From Caballeronia udeis (GTDB lineage Bacteria; Pseudomonadota; Gammaproteobacteria; Burkholderiales; Burkholderiaceae), in assembly GCF_001544555.2 (NCBI RefSeq), contig NZ_FCOK02000024.1, positions 1-64,000 of the forward strand: DNA of 64,000 nucleotides, given 5' to 3'. The notes beneath the pieces were generated by a model, which was not told where the DNA came from, ran no database searches, and saw only the letters and a list, made by a program, of their open reading frames with translations. The translations under genes and the position numbers were made by a program. The stretch's first letter is position 1; the number at the start of each line of letters is the position of its first letter. Shown piece by piece: positions 25,773-34,131 of this stretch.

Positions 25773-26285
25773 TGATCGACTGTCGAGATGAACGGTTGAA
25801 AGATTCGCCGGAGTTTAACAATTAAGCGCTGATCTTCTTGCTAAAAATTACGCGGGCAAAACGAATTGTTAAATCTCACACGCTCAAGACAAATCCGTCC
25901 CTTATTAATGAAAGCGGAATGCAAGTTATGACCGTGGCGTTCTGAACCGCCTCTGTGCAAAACCTATAAGCCATGCGTACAATCCGGCGCGGGTCGCATT
26001 ATCGGCTCCACTGACTTTTACTCGTGCTCACTCAGTCTTACTGGAGGCAAATCGGCGGATGGCGGCAAGGGGAAAGCCGCTGCCCGGAATGGGCGGGTCA
26101 GCAAAAATCAAATACGGATATAGCGATAACTCCCGGTTCCCTTCAGGTCGTTTTAAACACATGCTAAAGTTTTATCGCTAAAACGCCGTTAATTCCTTGA
26201 GATGCCGGGTTAATGGAGTAAAGCCGAACCCGGCAGATCTGGAAAATCATGTCGAACCCTGCTGTTATGGAGGCTGAGTAACGCC
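25773..26285. other. 513-bp AT-rich region upstream of an AraC regulator
   Basis: No protein-like frame was seen. The region contains the 10-bp inverted repeat at 25814-25873 and several A/T tracts (near 25840 and 26160) that would suit promoters. A GGAGG lies 12 nt before the AraC start. It probably holds the promoter of the AraC gene, and possibly an unannotated transcript. Confidence 0.4.
25814..25873. repeat. 10-bp inverted repeat downstream of lhr
   Basis: TTTAACAATT (25814-25823) and AATTGTTAAA (25864-25873) are exact reverse complements 40 nt apart, in an AT-rich stretch. They could be a paired operator or the base of a folded RNA. Confidence 0.6.
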
Positions 26286-27353
26286 ATGTCCACCCCCATC
26301 AGATTCGACAGTACCGATTTCCCCGAGAAGGATGCCGAGGAAATCTGGCGCGAAGGACTCAACGCCGTATTTGAGATCCAGCGGCCGAAAGATCCACCTG
26401 TGCCATTTCGCGCAAAGATGGAAAGCTGGCCTTTGGGTTCAGTGCTGCTCATGTCGCACGTCGTGGGCGGTGATGTTGAATTTCAGCGCACCCGCCGCCG
26501 GATAGCGACTTCCGGTATTGACCATTACCTGGTGCATTGCCTGCTCGACGGCGCGTTGGTGTCGACCTTCGGCCGCGACACCCAGCAGGTGTCGCTCGGC
26601 TCGGTAATCGTGCGCGACCTTGTCGTCGAAAATATCGGTTTCACCCGCGACGCCCCCATGGTGACACTCACCATCCCGCGCCATGCTATTGACTCGCGCA
26701 CGGGCGGAGCGCTGCGCATGCACGGATTGTCCTGGCAGGCCACCGACCCTATCGGCCTGCTGATCGCTTCGCATATGCGCAGCCTGGTGAGCGTCGCCAG
26801 TTCGATGGACGACGAGCAGGCGCTGGTCGCCGGCGAGGCTACGCTGGACTTCGTCGCGGCTTGCGTCCTCAGGCGTGCCGAACGCTGGGCGCAATCCGGC
26901 GACCCGCGCCTGACCCCGGTGATCCGTGCGCAGGCGCTGAGTTTTATCGAAGGCAATCTGGCCGACATGAGCCTTGGCCCGGCGAGGCTGCGTGAAATCC
27001 TGAAGGTGTCACGCACGGCGCTCTATGAACTCTTTGAACCGATGGGCGGCGTCGCGGAGTATGTGCGGGCGCGCCGGCTCGACGAAGCCATGCGCCGGCT
27101 TGAATCGCCGCTGCATGCGCGCGAGCTCATTGGTGCGATTGCTTGTGCGGTCGGCTTCATGAGCGAATCGACGTTCAATCGCGCGTTCAAGGAGCGTTTC
27201 GGCTGCACGCCGACAGAAGCCCGCAGACGCCGCGCCGCCGGGGTGTCCACGGGCGGTGGCGCCACCGCTGCAGCCGACGCCGCGAGCCGCCAGGGCGAAG
27301 CGCGCGGAGTCGGCATCAGGACCGCCGCGACGATCCGCAGCTTAGGTAACTGA
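26286..27353 (+). CDS. AraC-family transcriptional regulator
   Basis: A 355-aa AraC/XylS-type regulator. The N-terminal half (about 20-200) is a sensor domain resembling AraC-binding-like domain 2. The C-terminal DNA-binding domain (about 225-320) has both helix-turn-helix motifs: MSLGPARLREILKVSRTALYELFE and ELIGAIACAVGFMSESTFNRAFKERFGCTPTEAR. The last 35 residues are Ala/Gly-rich and probably disordered. No target operon is obvious; the downstream 650 bp is non-coding and the next gene encodes an unknown membrane protein. The start ATG is preceded by GGAGG at slightly long spacing. Its effector is unknown. Confidence 0.88.
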   Translation: MSTPIRFDSTDFPEKDAEEIWREGLNAVFEIQRPKDPPVPFRAKMESWPLGSVLLMSHVVGGDVEFQRTRRRIATSGIDHYLVHCLLDGALVSTFGRDTQQVSLGSVIVRDLVVENIGFTRDAPMVTLTIPRHAIDSRTGGALRMHGLSWQATDPIGLLIASHMRSLVSVASSMDDEQALVAGEATLDFVAACVLRRAERWAQSGDPRLTPVIRAQALSFIEGNLADMSLGPARLREILKVSRTALYELFEPMGGVAEYVRARRLDEAMRRLESPLHARELIGAIACAVGFMSESTFNRAFKERFGCTPTEARRRRAAGVSTGGGATAAADAASRQGEARGVGIRTAATIRSLGN

Positions 27354-27386
27354 TCGGTAGCTGATGCATAGCTGATCGGTAGCTGA
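27350..27386 (+). repeat. Short tandem duplication at the end of the AraC gene
   Basis: CTGATCGGTAGCTGA occurs at 27350-27364 and again at 27372-27386, a 22-bp period. The first copy contains the gene's TGA stop codon. Confidence 0.8.
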
Positions 27387-28005
27387 GCGCGCGTAAGGAG
27401 GGCGTAAGAGCACGTAAACCAATTCCTCGACGAGCCGAACGAAATGGGCGGAAAGAGCGGACGGAATGAGAGGGAGGTTACGCGCGTCGAGGGCATCATT
27501 GCCGGGCTTTCAAACTGGTGTCGCGGATGGTATCGGCCCAAAGTCGAAGCTGTGAAAAAAGGGGCCAGTCATGTCGCGAACCGTTGGCGGCTTTCGGCGG
27601 AAGATCACACGCTCCCGGTGCGTGTAGCGGGAGCGGACATCTTCCGTATGGAACGGACACCAGGGCTCGTGACCCCCTGGGTGTTCACGACGAGCGCCAC
27701 CGTGGCGACTCCGACAGACCGCCACGGCTACGACAGCGCGCCCGGCCTGCACGGCGCACAGGCTGTGACTACGCCGGGTCGTTCATCGCCGGCCCGGCAG
27801 TGGACGGCGGGGGACGCGGCGCCCGTCTCCGCGAGTTCAGGCCGACCACGGCTGGGCGCTGGAAAGCACAGGAATCGCCGGCTGAGAGAGAAAGCGTCAC
27901 CAAGACGCTTCCAGGCGAAACACGCGTTGCGGGAGAGGCCGGCGACTTGAAACCCCGCTGCGTGTTCGACCCTAAACCAAGAATAACGTGACCCCGGGGA
28001 AACTC
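27354..28005. other. 652-bp region without a convincing gene
   Basis: After the tandem duplication, several overlapping plus-strand frames stay open (for example 27444-27950). Their translations are Arg/Gly/Ser-rich with no domain, and the codon pattern does not favour one frame. I see no tRNA, terminator or palindrome of note. A decayed gene or an untranslated leader of the next gene is possible. Confidence 0.35.
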
Positions 28006-28860
28006 ATGTGGCTGTTTGCTTTGTTCCAGGCTGAAACCTTGTTGGGTCGTATCTTCAAGCTGGGTGTGTGCGGCGCGGCGGTCGTCGCGCTTTATGCCGG
28101 TCTTGCCTCCAGACCGCAGTCGAGTGTCCAGATTGCGCTATCGCTTGCCGTGATCGCGGCGCTGTGGGTGCATGGTTATCGTGAGAGCAGACGGTTGTCG
28201 TATGCATCGGCGCAATGCGATGCCGAGATCAGCGAGGACGAGGGCCGGATCCGGGTAGCGGGCGGTGGCGTCGATCTCGCGTTTCATCTCAGGTCGCGAA
28301 CGCTGACGGTCAACAAGGTCGCGAAGCGGCTCGTCTCGACCGAAGCCCCCGGCGAGTTTCAACGTCTGCGCTCCGGCCGCTTCGAATGGCCGTTCCGGGC
28401 GCTGGCGGATGAGCCTGATTCGGGTGGCGCGAGCGTGGGCGCCGTGTCCGCGGCTTCAGAACGATGGGTGGGCGAGGCGCAGGCTTTCGCTTCAGATACG
28501 GGCACCGATACAGCCGCCGGCGCAAGTACGGCGCCGGTCGGTGAACGCAAGATCGACGTGTACTGGATGCATCCGGGCCAGGGTGACCGCCGGCTGTTTT
28601 CGGTGGCTGGCCCGGCAGGAAAATACGAAGCAATGGAACGCGCTTTTTCGATCTTCGCGGCATGGATCGATCAAGAGGACGAAGCACGTCGCGCGATCGA
28701 ACGCCGCAACAAAGCCGAGGCCTGGCAACGCGACTGGGAAGCGAAACGGCTGGCGGAAGAGACGGAGCACACGCGGCGCCGAGGAGACGGCGCCATCGAC
28801 GAAACCGATCCGCACTTGCGTGTCGCGGTCACGGCGATAGCGCCGTCGAGAAGGTGGTAA
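28006..28860 (+). CDS. Hypothetical membrane protein with two N-terminal helices
   Basis: A 284-aa protein that I do not recognise. Two closely spaced transmembrane helices lie near the N-terminus (LGVCGAAVVALYAGLA and VQIALSLAVIAALWVHGY). A small beta-rich domain follows (about 55-120; IRVAGGGVDLAFHLRSRTLTVNK), then a Ser/Ala/Thr-rich linker (about 140-180), a second compact segment (KIDVYWMHPGQGDRRLFSVAGPAGKYEAMERAFSIFAAW) and a charged coiled-coil-like tail (EARRAIERRNKAEAWQRDWEAKRLAEE). I chose ATG 28006, 5 nt after GGGGA, over a GTG at 27988. It stands alone, convergent with a VOC gene. Its domains could sense or bind something at the cytoplasmic membrane face, but no function is claimed. 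Confidence 0.6.
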   Translation: MWLFALFQAETLLGRIFKLGVCGAAVVALYAGLASRPQSSVQIALSLAVIAALWVHGYRESRRLSYASAQCDAEISEDEGRIRVAGGGVDLAFHLRSRTLTVNKVAKRLVSTEAPGEFQRLRSGRFEWPFRALADEPDSGGASVGAVSAASERWVGEAQAFASDTGTDTAAGASTAPVGERKIDVYWMHPGQGDRRLFSVAGPAGKYEAMERAFSIFAAWIDQEDEARRAIERRNKAEAWQRDWEAKRLAEETEHTRRRGDGAIDETDPHLRVAVTAIAPSRRW

Positions 28861-28905
28861 CCGAGCCGTCGCCCGCTTGAAAAGCGGACGTCGTGCCGTG
28901 TTGTC

Positions 28906-29277
28906 CTATCGCCCGGAAGGAGCAAAAACGCGCAGACGATGACCGTCCGGGTCCAGCGCGACGAAGGTAAAACCGAAATCCACTTCCGTCGGCCGCTGGA
29001 TGATTTCCAGGCCGCGTTCCACCCAGTCGGCAAAGAGATCGTGCACGGTGTCGCTGTTGCTCACCGAGAATGCGAGTTCCCCGCCGCCACCTGCCGCAGC
29101 CGCTGCCGGTTCGACCGTATGCTTTGACCACAAGCCCAGCTTGAGACCCGACTTCATGATGAACATGGCGAACGTCGGCGAAGATTCGACGGGCGTTTTG
29201 CGAAGCAAGCCCGCATAAAAATCCGCGCTCGCGGGAGGGTTGTCCACGTACAGGATGATGAAGTTGGGTTCGGTCAT
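28906..29277 (-). CDS. VOC-family glyoxalase/bleomycin-resistance-like protein
   Basis: A 123-aa VOC protein beginning MTEPNFIILYVDNPPASADFYAGLL and ending FTFVALDPDGHRLRVFAPSGR, the typical first and last modules. The DPDGHRLRVF segment matches the second metal- or substrate-binding strand. A 37-residue in-frame upstream extension is Arg/Pro-rich and not family-like, so ATG 29277 is preferred. It resembles PhnB-like or antibiotic-binding VOC proteins, and substrate and reaction are unknown. It is transcribed alone, convergent with the hypothetical membrane protein gene. Confidence 0.85.
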   Translation of the reverse strand: MTEPNFIILYVDNPPASADFYAGLLRKTPVESSPTFAMFIMKSGLKLGLWSKHTVEPAAAAAGGGGELAFSVSNSDTVHDLFADWVERGLEIIQRPTEVDFGFTFVALDPDGHRLRVFAPSGR

Positions 29278-29605
29278 GGTGTTCGCTCGCGATGGGTCGG
29301 GGGAGGCCGCCGGGAAGTTTGGCCGGGAAGTGCGGCCGGGAATCCAGCGGGGCCGGCGCTTAACTGCCGGTGCTGAAGTTGAGTCCATCGTAAGCGCTGC
29401 TATTGCCAGTTTTTGTCAGTAGTCGATCGCAGAAACGCTTGCTGAAAAGGTTCTTTCCTTGCTCCGGCGCTGCGCTGATCGCGCGGCAAGACCCGGAGAA
29501 AGTCTTCGAGCCTTACTGGCGCCGGGCGAGCAGTCAACCGGGCGGCGGTGTCCCTTGTCCGGATAAAGTGATATACAACATAGATATCATATATTGGAGG
29601 TTGCA
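29278..29605. other. Intergenic region ahead of the vapBC module
   Basis: About 330 bp without a gene. The left part probably carries the VOC promoter. The right end is strongly AT-rich and contains a dyad, TGATAT (29569-29574) with ATATCA (29584-29589), just before the GGAGG ribosome-binding site of the antitoxin, as expected for an autoregulated toxin-antitoxin promoter. Confidence 0.5.
29569..29589 (+). promoter_or_regulatory. Candidate VapB operator/promoter
   Basis: Inverted repeat TGATAT/ATATCA with a 9-nt spacer in an AT-rich stretch, ending 16 bp before the original antitoxin ATG. Toxin-antitoxin operons are usually repressed at such sites by the antitoxin or the complex. Confidence 0.45.
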
Positions 29606-29627
29606 ATGACCCCGTATTCTCGTTGAC

Positions 29628-29825
29628 GTGCCCGACGCGCAACTCAACGATTTGATGCAGATCGCTGAAGCTGAAAAACGATCGCGGGCGGCCGTGATTC
29701 GCGATGCACTTGATGGATATATTGCGCAACGCAAACCTGCACTTGCCGTTGATGTATTCGGGTTATGGAAGGACAGAAACGTCGATGGTCTGGACTACCA
29801 AGATAAGTTGCGCTCGGAATGGTAA
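29628..29825 (+). CDS. VapB-like ribbon-helix-helix antitoxin, 5' end frameshifted
   Basis: The readable frame from GTG 29628 gives 65 aa with the two helices of a ribbon-helix-helix protein (AQLNDLMQIAEAEKRSRAAVIRDALDGYIAQ) and a C-terminal toxin-binding tail. A strong GGAGG lies 5 bp before ATG 29606, but that ATG reads only MTPYSR then stop. Removing one C from the run at 29610-29613 would give MTRILVDVPD joined in frame, the usual N-terminal DNA-binding strand. The gene is therefore either disrupted by a 1-bp insertion, rescued by frameshifting, or restarted at GTG, which lies 1 nt after the TGA. It overlaps vapC by 7 bp. Confidence 0.75.
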   Translation: MPDAQLNDLMQIAEAEKRSRAAVIRDALDGYIAQRKPALAVDVFGLWKDRNVDGLDYQDKLRSEW

Positions 29826-30184
29826 ACGCTCTTTTTGACACCTGCATTCTCGTTGACTATTTGAACAAGGTCGAAGCCGCAAAAGCCGAGATGACACGAT
29901 ACGAATCTCGTGCGATCAGTCTGATCACCTGGACGGAGATCATGGTTGGTGCCACGCCCGAAGCTGAACAGCAGCTTCGGGCGTGGCTTAACACTTTTCG
30001 TATCATTGCTATTGATGAATTGATTGCCGCCAGGGCAGTCGACATTTGTAAGAAGCATCGGATCAAGCTTGCTGACGCAATTGTTTGGGCGTCGGCCCAG
30101 GCGCATTCGCTGTTGCTGGTCTCGCGCAATATCAAGGATTTTTCAGCTGATCAACCAGGTGTCCGCGTCCCTTACCGACTCTGA
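29819..30184 (+). CDS. VapC-like PIN-domain ribonuclease toxin
   Basis: A 121-aa PIN-domain protein. The conserved acidic residues are in LFDTCILVDYL (Asp near residue 7), SLITWTEIMVG (Glu near 41) and KLADAIVWASA (Asp near 85), with a final SRNIKDF segment. VapC toxins cleave tRNA or rRNA when released from VapB; the target cannot be predicted. The start overlaps the antitoxin stop by 7 bp, so translation is coupled to it. The toxin frame is intact although the antitoxin 5' end is shifted. Local base composition is AT-richer than the flanks, in keeping with an acquired module. Confidence 0.88.
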   Translation: MVNALFDTCILVDYLNKVEAAKAEMTRYESRAISLITWTEIMVGATPEAEQQLRAWLNTFRIIAIDELIAARAVDICKKHRIKLADAIVWASAQAHSLLLVSRNIKDFSADQPGVRVPYRL

Positions 30185-30424
30185 CAGGAGGGGTGAGCAC
30201 AGTGCCACTGGCAGCGGCACTTCTCCATTGCGCGTAGCCCAAGCATTCCGTTCAGGACTTCCACTGGTCAACACGGCACCCGTTACGGTTGGCAGTGGGT
30301 CGATCTAGCGCCATCCAGAGTTCGTTGCTACGTCTTGACCGACGCAGCAGTTCCAAACTCCGCCCCCAAGCCCTCTCCATACAAACCCGTATTGTCCCTG
30401 CCAATTCGGCGCTGCTATCGTTTG

Positions 30425-30448
30425 CAAGCGCTTGTGGAAGCGCTTCCA
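30425..30448 (+). promoter_or_regulatory. Two adjacent LacI-type operators before the glucosidase
   Basis: CAAGCGCTTG (30425-30434) abuts TGGAAGCGCTTCCA (30435-30448); both are perfect palindromes with the same AAGCGCTT centre, typical of LacI/GalR operators. They end 24 bp before the GTG start of the GH1 gene. The LacI gene at 36145 is the obvious candidate regulator. Confidence 0.75.
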
Positions 30449-30472
30449 CTCCACCGCTCAAAAGGAGTCCTC

Positions 30473-31852
30473 GTGGCACTCGACGCATCCGTTGTCTCCA
30501 GCGATCCGTTTTCTCCTCCTTCCGATTCAGCCCTCTGGCGACGAGACTTTCTGCTCGGCGCCGCCACCGCCTCTTACCAGATCGAAGGCGCCGTCAATGA
30601 AGACGGCCGGCTTCCGTCGATCTGGGACACGTTCTCGGCCACGCCCGGCAAAGTGCTGGCCGGAGACACCGGCGAGGTCGCTTGCGATCACTATCATCGG
30701 TGGGAGTCGGACCTCGACCTGCTTTCGACACTTAACGTAGACGCTTATCGTCTATCCATTGCATGGCCGCGCGTGATGGATGAAGCGGGGCGCCCGAACC
30801 GCAAGGGAATCGATTTTTACAAGCGCCTGATAGGGCGGCTGAAAGAGAAGGGTCTCAAGACGTTTGTCACGCTCTACCACTGGGACCTGCCGCAACACCT
30901 GGAAGACCGCGGCGGCTGGCTGAATCGGGATACAGCGTATCGCTTCGCCGACTACGCCGACCTCATGAGCCGCGAACTCAGCGGCCAGGTCGACGCCTGG
31001 GCCACGCTCAACGAACCCTGGTGCTCCGCGTACCTCGGCTACGGCAACGGCCATCATGCGCCGGGCCTCGCGAACGACCGCTATGCGACCCAGGCGATGC
31101 ATCACCTGCTGCTCGCGCACGGCACTGCGGTGCCGGTCCTGCGGGCGAACGATCCCGCGTCGCTCAAGGGCATTGTCGCGAATGTGGGCCGCGGTACCCC
31201 GGACACCGACAGCGAAGCCGATGTCCGCGCCGCGCATCTTTTTGAAGTCCAGCACAACGCATGGATACTCGACCCGCTGTTTAAAAAGGCCTACCCCAAG
31301 GACCTTTTCGAACTGTGGCCTGGCACCGAGCCACTCGTGCTCGACGGCGATATGGAAACCATCGGCACGCCGCTCGATTTCCTCGGCATCAACTATTATT
31401 TCCGTACCAACGTGAAGAGCGATGGCGCGCATGGCTTCACGGAAGTGCCGTTGCCAGGCGTCGAGCGCACGCAGATGGGCTGGGAGATTCATCCCGATGG
31501 CCTGCGCGACCTGCTGATCGGATTCAACAAGACGTATGCGTCATTGCCGCCAATCTATATCACCGAGAACGGCATGGCGTCCGACGACAAAGTGGTTGAT
31601 GGGCGCGTCGATGATTCGCAGCGCATCTCGTTCCTCAAGCGCCATCTGGCGGCCGTGGATAGCGCGATCAAAGCCGGCGTCGACATACGCGGATATTTCA
31701 TCTGGTCGCTGATGGATAACTTCGAATGGGCCTTCGGTTACGAACGCCGTTTCGGCGTGTTTCATGTCGACTACAGGACCCAGAAACGCACCATGAAACA
31801 CAGCGCCGAACTGATCGCGAAGTTCCTTGAGGAACGCAATTCCAACGCCTAG
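30473..31852 (+). CDS. GH1 beta-glucosidase
   Basis: A 459-aa cytoplasmic family 1 glycoside hydrolase. It has the N-terminal signature FLLGAATASYQIEGA, the acid/base segment ATLNEPWCSAYLGY (Glu near residue 172) and the nucleophile segment PIYITENGMA (Glu near 361); WSLMDNFEWAFGY near 405 shapes the glucose site. It should cleave cellobiose-like or other beta-glucosides imported by the adjoining ABC system. GTG 30473 is preferred because AAGGAG precedes it and the conserved region begins soon after; an upstream ATG at 30335 would run through the operators. It is followed after 99 bp by the transporter genes. Tandem LacI-type operators precede it. Confidence 0.93.
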   Translation: MALDASVVSSDPFSPPSDSALWRRDFLLGAATASYQIEGAVNEDGRLPSIWDTFSATPGKVLAGDTGEVACDHYHRWESDLDLLSTLNVDAYRLSIAWPRVMDEAGRPNRKGIDFYKRLIGRLKEKGLKTFVTLYHWDLPQHLEDRGGWLNRDTAYRFADYADLMSRELSGQVDAWATLNEPWCSAYLGYGNGHHAPGLANDRYATQAMHHLLLAHGTAVPVLRANDPASLKGIVANVGRGTPDTDSEADVRAAHLFEVQHNAWILDPLFKKAYPKDLFELWPGTEPLVLDGDMETIGTPLDFLGINYYFRTNVKSDGAHGFTEVPLPGVERTQMGWEIHPDGLRDLLIGFNKTYASLPPIYITENGMASDDKVVDGRVDDSQRISFLKRHLAAVDSAIKAGVDIRGYFIWSLMDNFEWAFGYERRFGVFHVDYRTQKRTMKHSAELIAKFLEERNSNA

Positions 31853-31951
31853 GCCAACACCCGCCCGACCCGCAGTTCGATTTCAATGCCGAAGCCGTTG
31901 GACCAAATGGACTACAGGGCCAAATGGAAGACATAGCCCGGAGGAGACTCA

Positions 31952-33187
31952 ATGAACAGCATGAAGAAACTGGTCGTCAGTGTCATCGCAGCCGTTGCGG
32001 CTAGCAGCGCAGCGCACGCGGATCCGTTGAAAGCCACCGTGATCCACTGGTGGACATCGGGCGGCGAGTCAGCCGCCATCAAGCAGTTCGCCGATGCCTA
32101 TAACAAGGCCGGCGGCTTGTGGATCGACCAGGCCGTGGCCGGTGCGGACCAGGCGCGCTCGACCGCAATCAACCGCATCATGGGCGGTGATCCGCCGACC
32201 GCCGCGCAGTTCAATACATCGAAGCAATTCCACGACATCATCGACCAGGGGCTGCTGAACAACGTGGACGATGTGGCGGCCAAGGAGAACTGGGACAAGA
32301 TCTTCCCGCCGTCGATCATTGAAAGTATCAAGTCGAACGGGCACTACTACGCAGCGCCCGTGGATATCCACATGCCCGCCTGGTTCTTCTATTCGAAGCC
32401 GGCGTTCCAGAAGGCCGGCATCACGAAAGAGCCGGCCACCTACGACGAGTTCATCGCGGATCTGGACAAGCTGAAAGCGGCCGGCGTGATTCCGCTCGCG
32501 CTCGGCGGTCAGGCGTGGCAGGAGAAGATTACTTTCGACGCGGTGTTTGCCGACGTCGGCGGCCCGGACCTGTATCTGAAGGTATACCGTGATCGCGATG
32601 TGAACGCGGTCAAGTCCGATGCGTTCAAGAAGGTGCTGACGCAGTTCAAGCGCCTGCACAACTATATTGATCCGGGCTCGCCGGGCCGCAACTGGAACGA
32701 CGCCACCGCGCTGGTTATTTCCGGCAAGGCCGGCGTGCAGATCATGGGCGACTGGGCGAAGGGCGAGTTCTCTGCAGCTAACCAGACCGCGGGCAAGGAC
32801 TTCGGCTGCTTCCCGGGCTTTGGTCCGCATTCGCCGTATCTTGTCGCCGGCGATGCGTTTGTCTTCCCGAAGACCGACAACCCCAACGTAGTCAAGGCAC
32901 AGAAACTGCTGGCGACGGTCATGACGTCACCGGCTGCGCAGGTTGCGTTCAGTGCGAAGAAGGGGTCGATCCCGATCCGCTCGGACATCGACGATTCGAG
33001 TCTCGACATGTGCGCGAAGGAGGGCATCGCGATCATGAAGGACAAGTCGCGGCAATTGCCGAATCCGGAAATGCTGACGCCGCCTGACATCAATGGTGCG
33101 CTGCAGGACGTCATCACCAACTTCTGGAACAAGAACCAGTCGGTGGAGGATGCGCAAAAGGCCTTCGCCAGCGGGCTGAAAAGCTGA
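31952..33187 (+). CDS. Sugar ABC transporter substrate-binding protein
   Basis: A 411-aa periplasmic binding protein of the CUT1 type (family 1 extracellular solute-binding), resembling the glucose/mannose-binding group of Pseudomonas and Burkholderia. A signal peptide ends near SSAAHA (residue 23). Mature motifs include VIHWWTSGGESAAIKQFADAYNK and the central GQAWQEKITFDAV. The ribosome-binding site is GGAGGAGA. The gene overlaps the downstream permease (TGATG). The substrate is probably glucose, a beta-glucoside or a related hexose, inferred from the neighbouring glucosidase. CCAAATGGA occurs twice (31903 and 31920) just upstream. Confidence 0.92.
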   Translation: MNSMKKLVVSVIAAVAASSAAHADPLKATVIHWWTSGGESAAIKQFADAYNKAGGLWIDQAVAGADQARSTAINRIMGGDPPTAAQFNTSKQFHDIIDQGLLNNVDDVAAKENWDKIFPPSIIESIKSNGHYYAAPVDIHMPAWFFYSKPAFQKAGITKEPATYDEFIADLDKLKAAGVIPLALGGQAWQEKITFDAVFADVGGPDLYLKVYRDRDVNAVKSDAFKKVLTQFKRLHNYIDPGSPGRNWNDATALVISGKAGVQIMGDWAKGEFSAANQTAGKDFGCFPGFGPHSPYLVAGDAFVFPKTDNPNVVKAQKLLATVMTSPAAQVAFSAKKGSIPIRSDIDDSSLDMCAKEGIAIMKDKSRQLPNPEMLTPPDINGALQDVITNFWNKNQSVEDAQKAFASGLKS

Positions 33188-34131
33188 TGGCGTCCGCGCC
33201 CGCGAGCAAGACCCTGCGCGCTCCGGTCAGTCACGCGAAGCGCAAGCCGCTGAGGAAGCGGTTTGCGCTGACAGCTTATATCGCGTTGTTGCCGATGGCG
33301 CTCACCGTGGTGTTCGCCTATCTCGGCACGATGTTATGGAGCTTGCGCACGTCGTTCACCAACTCGCGCACGTTTGCATCCAACAGCTTCGCGGGCGTGT
33401 CGCAATACGTACGGCTTTTCAATAACGACAGGTGGATGCTGTCGCTGCAAAACATCGTGGTCTACGGGATTTTGTTCATCGTCCTGTGCCTCGCGATCGG
33501 TTTGCTGCTGGCGGTGTTCATCGACCAGAAGGTGATGGCGGAGGGCGCGCTGCGAACGATATTCCTGTATCCGTACGCGATGTCCTTCGTAGCAACGGGT
33601 CTTGTGTGGCAGTGGATCCTGAATCCGGAATTCGGCATTCAGGAAGTGCTGCGCAGGATCGGTTTTACACACGCGCGTTTCGACTGGATCGTCGATCAGG
33701 ATCGCGTGATCTATACGCTCGTGATCGCAACCGTCTGGCAGGCGTCGGGACTCGTGATGGCGTTGTTGCTCGCGGGACTGCGCGGCATTGACGAAGAGAT
33801 CTGGAAGGCCGCGCGCATAGACGGCATTCCGCGCTGGCGTGTCTACGTCAGCATTGTCATCCCCATGCTCGGTGCGTCCATTTCAACGGCCTTCATCCTG
33901 TTGTTCGTGATGGTCATCAAACTCTACGACGCGGTTGTCGCCATGACGCAAGGCGGCCCCGGCACGGCAAGCGAAGTGCCCGCGAAGTTCATCATGGACT
34001 ACCTGTTCGGACGCGCGAATCTCGGGCTGGCATCGGCGGCTTCCATCGTTCTTCTCGTTACCGTGCTCGCAATTCTCGCGCCGGTCTTCTATATTCGCAG
34101 CCGCGCGCTGCGGCTCAGGGATTCCCGATGA
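33187..34131 (+). CDS. Sugar ABC transporter permease (MalF/UgpA type)
   Basis: A 314-aa inner-membrane permease with about six transmembrane helices. The basic N-terminus precedes FALTAYIALLPMALTVVFAYLG. The EAA loop that contacts the ATPase is IDEEIWKAARIDGIPRWRVYVSIVIPML (about 200-227). It is the first of two permeases of the CUT1 system; start and stop overlap both neighbours (TGATG and ATGA), so the three genes are translationally coupled. Sugar specificity is set by the binding protein. Confidence 0.92.
   Translation: MASAPASKTLRAPVSHAKRKPLRKRFALTAYIALLPMALTVVFAYLGTMLWSLRTSFTNSRTFASNSFAGVSQYVRLFNNDRWMLSLQNIVVYGILFIVLCLAIGLLLAVFIDQKVMAEGALRTIFLYPYAMSFVATGLVWQWILNPEFGIQEVLRRIGFTHARFDWIVDQDRVIYTLVIATVWQASGLVMALLLAGLRGIDEEIWKAARIDGIPRWRVYVSIVIPMLGASISTAFILLFVMVIKLYDAVVAMTQGGPGTASEVPAKFIMDYLFGRANLGLASAASIVLLVTVLAILAPVFYIRSRALRLRDSR

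Noticed and set aside
15032..26226. A shared 14-mer, ATGGAGTAAAGCCG, near bcsD and before an AraC gene
   Set aside because: In 64 kb several identical 14-mers are expected by chance, and neither copy has a matching context.
27444..27950. A 168-codon plus-strand frame between the AraC gene and the hypothetical membrane protein
   Set aside because: No motif, Arg/Gly/Ser-rich translation, overlapping alternative frames and no clear ribosome-binding site.
28873..28887. Hairpin CCGCTT/AAGCGG between the hypothetical gene and the convergent VOC gene as a terminator
   Set aside because: A 6-bp stem with no T-run on either strand.
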